A stretch of 64,000 nt of DNA from Agrypnia vestita (Eukaryota; Arthropoda; Insecta; Trichoptera; Phryganeidae): assembly GCA_016648135.1 (NCBI GenBank), contig JADDOH010023172.1:62001-126000 (forward strand). The letters are read 5' to 3'. Under the pieces are notes generated by a model. That model made no database searches, was not told the DNA's origin, and saw only the letters and a program-made list of their open reading frames with translations. Position numbers and translations under genes: made by a program. Shown one piece after another: positions 54,846 to 64,000 of the stretch (within the stretch, counting starts at the first letter, position 1; each line of letters opens with the position of its first letter).

Positions 54846-56939
54846 GGTATGGTGCAAGCTTCCTATTGTGCCACCATTTTTTCTTAAGTTTTGCACCCGC
54901 AGTTGGGATTACCGTTCATTAGGAGCACTTCCATAGGATAGCCAGCAGCGCTTTTGATCTGATCGGTCCATCAAGTTAGAGATCGGCCTCTTTCTCTCCG
55001 GCTTTCCACTTTTCCAGTCATCAAAGTTTTCGGTAAGTGAATAATAAAAATGTATTTTTAATCAATGGCGTCGTCAAGCATGCAAAGATTAAGGTACATT
55101 GTAAATGCAAAAACTATTTATATTAACAAAGGAATACAATAATCTACCATAAAATGTAAAAAAAAACAGAAATATAAACTTTTTCAAGATAGAATGCAGA
55201 CGTGACAGAACAAAATAAAAATATTATTTGAAAGTTAATATATGCATGATTAATATAAGTTAATAATAAAATTATATTATTTACTAAATAAAGACATATT
55301 ATTAAAAATAGTTTTCTAAACGAAATATTGTCTCAACATAATATAAAAATTGTATAATATAAAAAAAAGATTCAACGATAAAGTAAATGTTTAACGTTCG
55401 TAACTTTCTTCTTGCAAGATAGTTTCGGATTCGAGTCCCTTGGTAACTATATTTGCATTTTTTCATTAGATAGATTCTTCTATTCATTTTAATTGGTATG
55501 TGAAAACTTTGTCAATCGCACAAAACTTGTGTTAAATGAAATAAAAATAGTGTGACATTTCGATTGGCCGGTAAGGCAATAACATGCCCCGTTCAGAAAT
55601 AGTGGTACCTACCTGAGTAGCGCCTGTTAGTTTACGCATCCGTTATTTGTCTATGGTGGTTCGCTCAAGCTTTCTCTTTGAATTAGAGATCATTTTTTGA
55701 CAGGCCTCGGAAAGAGCATGTTTGGATGGAAAGTTCCACGACATTTTGGCGGCCCCGAATGGGTAAGAAGTATTATTGACTATATTTACCGATATCTTAG
55801 GAACAGTAATAATATTTATATTTTTTTCATAGCTTAAAACCAAACATTAAGAACCCATATTCTTTTGTTCTGCTACTGGCTGGTCGGGGGGCGATTAAAA
55901 ATTGGTTCCGATTTGCACCCTAGTAAGACGGGAGGCACATTGGATGGATCTTATTTAAAATTTTAATTATAAATCCAGTTTCTAAGCTCGCAATATATAT
56001 TTCAAGATTTTTAGTTTCACAAAATCTTCTCGCTCATGTTATTAAGTTATCGTTCATCCTATTAATGTAAGCAATATATTTTCACTGGCACAATTGTTGG
56101 TTTATTCGTTGCAACGCGCACCTTTCTTACATATAAATGCGGGGACTACGCCACAAATTCCTTTGTGCCGCTTCGTGTTGCCTTTCTGGTGAAAGTTTTC
56201 TAATATACATTTCGTTAGCAACATAGGACTACGTTGCTTATTCCTGTTGTATTCAGCTATTAAATATTAAAACACGGGGCGAGGGGCAAAATTTAAGCAC
56301 ACGCGACCTTTTTAGTATACAAGGTACTCGGGGTTGGGTAATGTGCATTTAAATTCATCTCAAACCAAAGCCGGCTTATGTGGCAGAATCCACGTGAAGG
56401 GTGGCGTGGGCGGGAAAACTAATTAATTATTACTTGTTAACCCTGAATTATAATTTTTATGTGTTCATTTTAATCATAATATAAGGAAACTACCAGACGC
56501 GTGCAATCAGTACTTTAAGCAAGAGTCGTACTGAAACATATATGTATTTTGGAAAAAAGCGAAATTAAATATTATTAACTTCTTCAAAAAGAGCAAAATG
56601 ATTTTGTGGTGACATTATTAATTATATAAATATTATTATATAAATTAAATAAATTCTAAGTAATATGAAATTTTTTAAATATAAGTACCTACTTAATTAC
56701 GATTTATTTCAAAATTCTAGTAAAGTACAGCATATTTCTAAGTATTGAGTGCACGCCGCTTGTACCTCCATATTATAACTTATATTATGTGTGAAAAGTT
56801 TTGTGAATCATTATAAAATATTTATTCAAGAAAACACAAATTAATACATAATATGACGTTTATTTCATTAGCTGAAATATTTCATCATACTTCGTAAGAG
56901 AAGGCTGATGTGCTAGAATGCTTCTGCCCTGATCGATTT
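54846..56939. other. Unassigned DNA
   Basis: No gene is recognised. GGATTCGAGTCCCTTGG at about 55427 resembles a tRNA B box without a tRNA fold. A 30-bp sequence with AAAGAGCAAAATGATTTTGT at 56588 recurs at 60647. Confidence 0.4.
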
Positions 56940-57085
56940 TGAGGCTTCTGGTATCTGGCTTACCTGATCGTCTCTCATATTCTGTTGATGTCATTACCTA
57001 TCGCATCGCACACTCATTTATTTTTTGATATTCTATCCTCACTCCTACGTTCTTCGTGCCCAAACCATGTCATAGCGACCATTTA
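56940..57085 (-). mobile_element. LINE-A remnant, strongly decayed
   Basis: GAGGCTTCTGGTATCTGGCT and TTCTTCGTGCCCAAACCATG are LINE-A landmarks in minus orientation, with many substitutions. Confidence 0.4.
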
Positions 57086-57199
57086 TTATTTATTTTATCA
57101 CGATAATATAAAAAGAAAAAAGAAATTGTGATTTTTTTAGTGCGTAGTGTTTAGTAATTATTTTCATTATAACATAAATCAATAATAAACTAGAATCTT

Positions 57200-57395
57200 A
57201 CAGTGGAGGCCCTGTACGAAAAAGAGAAGCGTCGGAAGACCCCCCATAAGGTGGCCGGATGACATAGTCCAGCAAGCAGGAAGAACCCGGATGCGAAGGG
57301 GGAGAAACAGAGATGAGTGGAGGAAAATGGAAGAGGCCTACATCCAGCAGTAGAGAGAAAAAGGCTGAGGAAGAAAAAAAGAAGAAGAAATCGTT
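57200..57395 (+). mobile_element. LINE-D 3' end with coding remnant
   Basis: The frame reads KRSVGRPPIRWPDDIVQQAG, then RTRMRRGRNRDEWRKMEEAY and IQQ, with a stop at about 57351. GRPP.RW.DD+...AG..W...A.DR..WR..EEAY.QQ is the familiar C-terminus of another insect non-LTR family. A GAAGAAAAAAAGAAGAAGAA tail follows. The remnant is unbroken over about 50 codons. Confidence 0.75.
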
Positions 57396-59584
57396 TATAA
57401 TATACATAACTCTTGTTGTCTAAAGGATATTGATAATATGAAGTGACAACATTTAGGACCGGTTGTTTGATCAGAAGTAAGAGTAATAGTTAAGAAAAAA
57501 TCTATGATTTTTGCGTTTTCTAACAATCAAAACACCCGTTTTCCTAAAAATTTATGCCATGGCGTTACCACGATTTTTTTTGTTTTATTTTAAAAATAAA
57601 ATAAAAACTCTTATAAAACACCATGTACTAGGGTAAAGGCCCAAGTTTCGCCGAGAATGATGTTTCGGACTTACGGCTTATATTTTTGTTTTTAAATGCC
57701 TTGTATATTATATCCTACGTATTTAATTATTTATAATGTATTATATTACACCCTGATACTTATGACACCTGTCGAGGTCTCCAAGGTATAAAATATAAAG
57801 GATGTTATTTTTCGCCAGCTATCAACATGGAAATTTCCCCGCATCGACAATATGACGCTTCAGGTCCGGGGTCAGCAATTAATTTTAACGAACCCCCTCT
57901 AGCCTGGCTTAAATGCTCCTTTTTCTGAAACTCCAGCGCACACTTAACATTTAAAATTTTATCACCGATGCCGCCATCGCTACCCTTTGTAAATATCAAC
58001 ACTGATGGACCGCACCGAGATTTGAAAAAACCTTTTTCTATTGGCGAATAAACGCACAGGATTTTGTACTGAAATTAAAAATAAATGTCACCTCGTTAAG
58101 GGGGAATACATACCTAGACATTTTGAAAAAAATCTATTTTTAAATTTTTGCATTTTTTTAAAGCTTGAGGTCTTAAAAATATCTGGTGAAAATTTCAAGC
58201 TAAAATTAAAAAAAATAACAAAGTTATAGCTGATAACAGTGGCATCTCTTTGTTTATTTTCATATATTGCTCAATTTTCAAACGCCTTTTACTAGAAACC
58301 ATGTTTTTAAAATCGGTGATCAAAATATCTCGGCAACCACTGAACCGATCAACTTGAATTTTCTAGTGGTTATGCATAATTATCTAGTCTTTGTCGGAGG
58401 ATTTTTTTTTATCGGCGTAATAAACCGAGTTTCTCCTTAAAAAACGCTATTTTAAATTCAAACGCCCGCCATTTTGTAAAAAATCTATATTTTCAAAAAC
58501 CCCTACGTCAAAGATTAAATTATAGTGTGAATTTTTTTTTATTTTTATTCTGATGATAACAGATGAAATGGGAGTGGTCACCGCGGAGGACCTTTTTTTC
58601 GGCAGTCGATAAAACCCAAGAGTTTTCCGCCAATGTTGAATATTTTTTTATTATTTTTTTTTACTTTTATAATTCTTTTATATTTTTCAAAAATATGTAC
58701 TTTCATGTAGAAATGATACAAATAACCTAATTAAAAAAATTCACAAAAATTATCCCTTTTCGCCCTTCGTATGTAGTTATTCCCCCGTAAGTATACAATT
58801 TCAAAATTGTTTTACTTGACTTATCCTGGCTCAATTAATTATATTATGTAAATGTTTTCTAAATCCGTCCTTATCTCCGCATATTTTTCATTAAAAGGAT
58901 CATTAATTATTTTGTCATATTCACCCATACGACCCATCATAGCAGCCATTCATATGAAATATTTTCATTTTTTAATGTTATACCTATAAGTTTAATATAA
59001 AATTGCGTATTTAGATAGATAAGATTTTTTGTGTTAACTAAGAAAACGATAAAGATTTGTTTAGTAACTAATATTGATTATATTATTTTGCGGAAGGCAA
59101 CGAAGAACCACCGCAATAAGGTCTCTTAGTACAATTATTATAGCTGATTATTGCCAATATGATCGCCGACCTCCTATAACTTCTTCTAATATGAGATATC
59201 ACTATAAGAAGTTGATTATCTTTAATCGAAAACCATTTAAGGTTATTCACTTATTAAATGCTTATATTTACTCTTTTTGCCTTTTGTTTGTTATGGTGGA
59301 ATCTTATAATTGATTTTTCAACGTTTATGTAAAGTAGATGACTATACTTTATTAGATCATTTTTGACATTGATTTGGTCATTATTTCGATTAAAATTAAT
59401 AATCACGTCACTCACATTCAATTAATAATCACGTCGCTCACAAGCGAGAGCCGCAGAAACGGCTGAAAAACGTGTCGTTCGAAATTTTTTTTAAACTTTA
59501 AAACTTTTAAAAAAATAATAAAAACGTGTTTAATATTAATTTGGATACTGCGTTGGTGATGTTAAAAAATCGATTACGAATGTA
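57396..59584. other. Unassigned A+T-rich DNA
   Basis: No gene is recognised in about 2.2 kb. Long T and A runs are frequent at 58140-58700. Confidence 0.4.
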
Positions 59585-59633
59585 TACAAAGAAAGCGTAC
59601 AAAAGCGTGTCGTTTTTGTACGCTTTCTTTGTA
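59585..59633. repeat. Perfect 20-bp hairpin
   Basis: TACAAAGAAAGCGTACAAAA (59585-59604) has an exact inverted copy at 59614-59633 with a 9-base loop. Neither arm extends further. Confidence 0.8.
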
Positions 59634-59714
59634 CAATTTTCTTTTTGATTTGTTTGTTTTTCTGCGGCCCAGGAAACTGAGGTAATGATTTGACCTGTCT
59701 ACAATAGAATTCTT

Positions 59715-59955
59715 TCCGACTGAATCATTTCAACCATGATGTTCTTCTTCTTCCAAGGTCCCTATTTCCAGAAATCTTTCTGTGCATTGTGAGAAGAAAG
59801 ATCTAGTACTTCTCTGGCTTTCTCATTATATATCCATCTGAACAGTAGCACCTTCGTCCGTAGTTCTATCCGCACAGTTTATTTCAAGCATTCTGTAGAT
59901 CCATATCACAAATGCTTCAAGTAGCTTTATTCTCATCAGTCCATTATTTCTTCCA
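59715..59955 (-). mobile_element. LINE-B-type reverse-transcriptase remnant
   Basis: The minus strand translates as KLLEAFVIWIYRMLEINCAD followed by RTTDEGA. This corresponds to the LEAFEMW.YRRMLKISWTDRVTNEEV block upstream of SYLGHV in LINE-B-type elements. Stops and frameshifts follow. Confidence 0.55.
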
Positions 59956-61259
59956 ATAGACCATGATCAAAATAAAATCATTGTTTATACTATAAAGATA
60001 CAACTAACCACAATGTATTGCATTCGAAAAATTTGTACTCCGTGTATGTGTGCTTTATTGCCAGAAAAATAATATACGGTTCATTGATGCGGAGATTCGA
60101 GATATTTGTGTCGCGATTGAAAAGCGATTTAAATAAAAAGTCATTAAGGATGCTGTGTTGTGCAGGCGACTTTTAAAAAAACGTTTTTCCGACGGCGATC
60201 GCTAAAAAATGTAGATTTTTTTGTCAACCCACTAACACGACCATGCTTCATTCAGTGAAAATGGAATTTATCCGTAGTTTTCCGTGGCCGGACTTCGATA
60301 CAATTGTGGTGGGTTGGACCAACAAATTCTCGTAGAGCCGCGTGCCCGTGTTACGACTTTATTAACATCGGTCGGAACATCACTGCGCAGTAGTTATTTT
60401 GCTCGTAGATTTTTATTTCACGAAATTTATGCCACAGATCTGTTTAAAGTGTTCAATTTATCACAAAAATATTTGTTGTGGGAACGCTTGCGTATTTCTC
60501 TTTACGTTTCTAGACAGATAATTAACGTATATTTTACAAACTATTCTTATCGTCGCCGGAAAACATAATCAATGTATGTACACTCTGCACACAAGTAGAT
60601 TTTCTTAAATGTAATCTCGGTATCTTTTCAAATAATTTCTTCGAAAAGAGCAAAATGATTTTGTAAGTATATTATTAATATAATTAATAAAAATGTAAGT
60701 ACTTTGTTGGAACGTAAGGAAATATAATTCAACAGTTAAGAGGCCCCGGTACACGATTTTCGTATTTGCTCTCGATTTTGCTAAATGTAACATAAACTTA
60801 TTAAATCATTTTGCAAAACCCATAGCTAAACAGGCTTTTAATCAATTTTATTATGATAGATCCATTTACTCTTGAAGCATTTCCTTAAAAAAATATGAAC
60901 TAATATATTGTTATAACATCAAAAAAATTATAACCCCGAAACACTATTTTAGTTTTCATGCAATAGAGTTATCTTTGGTACACTAATCTCGTATATTTTT
61001 AAATAAAGACCATATATTTTATTTATAAAATGATTGTATAAAATTTGAAAAAGAAGTGGTGCTATTCAGATATTAATATTTTTCGACAACTTGTTAAATA
61101 TATCGTTTTAAAAAACACAAAAATTAAATTATAATTAAAAATTAAATTAAATTATAATTAAACAAGACAAAAATTATTAAAAACGTTATTTTTCCTATAT
61201 TGCAGTATCCATAAAACCATTAAAACATTGATTATATTAATTAAATTTTATATGCCTAC
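59956..61259. other. Unassigned DNA
   Basis: A 94-codon plus frame (60284-60568) in a more balanced segment is not recognised. TTAAATTATAATTAAA low-complexity lies at 61130-61160. Confidence 0.4.
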
Positions 61260-61474
61260 TAAGAAAATTTCACTTTCATTAATATAAAAACATTCAAAAA
61301 ATTATACCTCGTACACAAGAAGTCGAATTGATTAAATCGTATAGTCTGAAATTCGCGGGCTCGCCGCCGCCGGGCGCGCGGATAACAGACTATACGATTT
61401 AATTAATTCGAACTCTTGAGTATGAGGTATAATTTTTTGAATATTTTTATATTAATGACAGTGAAACTTTCTTA
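61260..61474. repeat. 89-bp inverted repeat around a G+C-rich core
   Basis: 61260-61348 and 61386-61474 are inverted copies matching at 81 of 89 positions. The arms are strongly A+T-rich. The 37-bp centre (61349-61385) is almost all G and C, including CTCGCCGCCGCCGGGCGCGC. No target duplication is obvious. It looks like a fold-back element or MITE with an unusual loop. Confidence 0.8.
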
Positions 61475-64000
61475 TTAAAGCGAATAAATTTTTCATATCG
61501 ATAAAAGTAATGATAGTTCAACGTTTTGCCAAAAATAAGTCAGAAATATTTAAAAAAATCAATCTTTGATTTTGGAGATCTCCTTTACTTGCATATTAGC
61601 TCCTAGTTGCTTGATTATTTTCGACTCATTATCAAGGCAGGAATCCAGCTGTATAATTTTTGCTACTAGAGACATCGCAAATTATACGGCGTGGAAGAAA
61701 GCCCCGTTATATTTTCCATTAAAAAATATAAGAAAAAAATCTTATGAAGATAAGATTTTATGAATCGCACAGTGTATATATGAACATTTGTTTAAGAAAT
61801 ACACACAAATAATAATTGCGGAATAAAGTTAACAGACGATGAAATTATTTGATCAAATATTGGTAATAATTTTATCGGCATTGAAATTAAAAAACTAGTA
61901 TTATGCTATTTACTTCAAAACGTTAATACTTCGCATAGTGACGGCGGATTCAGGTTTATGTTAATTTATTCGAGCGGAACTTGAATTTGTACACGACAGA
62001 TGTGTGAACGGACGCACAGCCAGCCTCCGGGAAGATTGTGTTTCATCTTATTACTCTGAACTGTCCGTTCACGGGTACTTTCCCCCTGGCCGAGCTGCGT
62101 GAAGCTCAAACTTCACAAGGTGTGCTCAACTGGTGTACATTTTGTCGTTTATAAAAGTCGGTGTATAAAATATATCATATATATAAAATATATTATAAAA
62201 GGCGGAATTTTTCAATTTTTCGTAATATAATTTTTGCAATTTCTTCGAGTTCTTACGTAATATTTTTTTCCAAGTGCAACCAGAATATCATACATAGAAT
62301 ATCAACAACAATCAGAATCGAGCGGGTAAACGAGAAACCACAAATATATTTATTTTAATATATAACTTTTATTTTGCGTCGCTCTAGCGGCGCAGTGTTG
62401 ATGCTGCGGCGCACATCACGTGACTCGATTGCAGTCACGTGATATGTGCGTTAAGTTAAGTCAAGTGATTGTGTGTAGTATTACAATTATTACAATAGTA
62501 CAAACTTATAAATTTTCGCGAGACCAAATCAACCTAAGCCACGAATGTAATATTGCTAGTGGATTAGCTCTTGTGACAGTATTGGTGTACTACATTTTAT
62601 AGGCAATGATAAATAAACGAATAATGCTGTAATTCCTCGTCAGTTGGTCCTGAGAAGGCCCTTGTACTCACGGCATTTCTAACAGATCGCACTACTCGTC
62701 TTAATGTGAAGTAACTAAGTGTCGCTCTTATACGATAGTGAGAACATGTCATTTAAGTCCGACAGTTTAGTGCAAAGTAAATTTAATTCGTATAATTAGG
62801 TCAAACTTTATACCCTTTTGTATGACTTCTCAGAATTCTGCCTGTATTTGGTAGGTTTGGAAAATTATTCGGCTCTAATGAGTTTTTGAAGGTTTTGTTA
62901 ATAGTGTCCTTAAAAATAAATTGAACCATTTTTATATTATTAATTGTGATCAAAGAACATAATCCTAGTTATTATGCTCATTTGATGCATGGCGTACTTT
63001 AGATATGTTATGAAATACCTTAATTATACAGTTCAACGTTAGCACATATATATGCTAAAAGGAGAATAATAAATGTATCCAGAATATTAAACTAATTACA
63101 TCACAGGAGACGCGTATACTTTACTTACGTGTATGATTCTCGTATTTGGCTTATAACATTAATTTCATGTTTCCTTGACGCTACTTCATTACGTCTTTTC
63201 ATTTGTGAAATACTAAGGTCATTTGCGGAATGAGTAATCAAAAGTTTCGGTGATTCGCTTTCCCAATTTTAACTTATATGTTTGTATGTGTATTCAGAAT
63301 TCACCATTCGTAATGAATGCATAGAGTTTTGTCGCTGTAATAGTTTCGCCACAACCACAATACCGCAGGTATCATAGCGAAGGAATTCAGTGCAAACGTG
63401 TCGTAAAAATTGGCACAAACAAAGCGTGCTCGTAAGTGACTCGAGTCTTGAGTTCACAGTGACTGCGGTTACAGTTCAAGGACTTAGCAGAGGTAATCCT
63501 TATTCACAGTGCTGGAGAATTAATTAAATATTCCCCAAGACAGCGCGCGGGCATTTGTGCAAACCCTTTTTTTCGCTCGATCTAAATAAGCTGATTTTGT
63601 TTGCAGATGTGATATTGAGACATTCTGTTTTAATATAATACATATATTAAGGCCCTTTACAGAGCGCTTTGTGTTTTACCTATATAAATAAATTATTTAA
63701 ATAATTTCCCGTCATCAAAAATATATTTATATTTATGTATAATTTTATTAACGTGTCACTTTTCGGTCCGACATCCGTGTGAGACTAAACTCTGGGGATT
63801 TTTGAGAAGATTGAACGGCTTAAAAAAAGGGCATTTAACTTTTTCAGAGTACGTTAAGATTGTTGTTACTCTGCAGTAAATTTCTTATGTATATATACGT
63901 ATATACTAAAATATACTCATTAATATGGAGAAATTAATTACAGAAATTAAGCGATTTCATATTTTTTTTCTGAAAATACGACACAATGAATTTGAAAAAT
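61475..64000. other. Unassigned DNA
   Basis: No gene is recognised. A 10-11-bp inverted pair GTGAACGGAC / GTCCGTTCAC lies at about 62004-62077. Short frames lack motifs. Confidence 0.4.
62411..62449. promoter_or_regulatory. Inverted pair of CACGTG E-boxes
   Basis: TCACGTGACT and AGTCACGTGA are inverted with centres 19 bp apart, in a longer imperfect palindrome GCACAT..ATGTGC. CACGTG is bound by bHLH factors (Clock/Cycle, Max, MITF/TFEB types). Function is inferred from the motif only. Confidence 0.3.

Noticed and set aside
1..64000. CRISPR arrays, operons, bacterial or viral gene clusters
   Set aside because: No regularly spaced repeats, no ribosome-binding or operon layout and no viral structural genes were seen; composition and transposons indicate a metazoan genome.

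Overview
The window looks like nuclear DNA of an insect, most probably a lepidopteran (moth or butterfly). By eye it is about two-thirds A+T, with microsatellites and many decayed mobile elements. There are no operons, ribosome binding sites or long open frames outside transposons. The lineage call is an inference. It rests on cecropia-type mariner copies, several non-LTR retrotransposon tails, a repeat ending in a TATTAGTATAGAT-like sequence, and fold-back repeats. No complete host gene can be supported. Two splice-bounded candidate exons (15938-15977 with an upstream G+C-rich leader, and 25726-25904) and a few G+C-rich islands (8070-8360, 12630-12960, 36720-37000, 44740-44960) are the only hints of host genes or control regions. 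The window is therefore best read as intergenic or long-intron DNA.

Layout. 1-8.9 kb: dispersed repeats Rep1-Rep4, a CR1-type LINE tail with an (ATT)n run, two copies of a repeat carrying a hammerhead-ribozyme-like core, and two copies of a LINE called LINE-A here. 8.9-15.4 kb: mostly unassigned, with a TA-flanked MITE (10377-10571), a fold-back retroelement bounded by a 16-bp target duplication (11801-11993), and a tRNA-like retropseudogene at 15281. 15.7-20.8 kb: a candidate first exon, a hAT-like MITE, Rep6, a second hammerhead-like repeat, LINE-C, LINE-A and a tRNA-derived SINE. 22.5-23.8 kb: a full-length mariner whose transposase has a single premature stop. 24.8-34.4 kb: Rep7 pairs, fold-back elements, a Tc1-type MITE, LINE-B, LINE-A with a nested MITE, and hairpins. 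40.3-42.6 kb: a nested insertion stack, LINE-A, then a solo LTR, then a 192-bp tandem duplication, then a second mariner with an internal deletion. 43-64 kb: further LINE-A, CR1-type, LINE-B and LINE-D fragments, fold-back repeats and several strong inverted repeats, the largest being an 89-bp pair around a G+C-rich core at 61260-61474.

The most interesting signal is that several different repeats share one architecture: CTGANGA or a close variant, one extra base, a 3-6 bp stem, then GAAAC, two bases and GU. That is the core of a type I hammerhead ribozyme with a minimal stem III, as known from Penelope-like retroelements. In two copies of one family stem I differs in sequence but stays paired. 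Together with the 16-bp target duplication around one member, this suggests a group of ribozyme-bearing, reverse-transcribed elements. Ribozyme activity is not shown by the sequence and is stated as a prediction.
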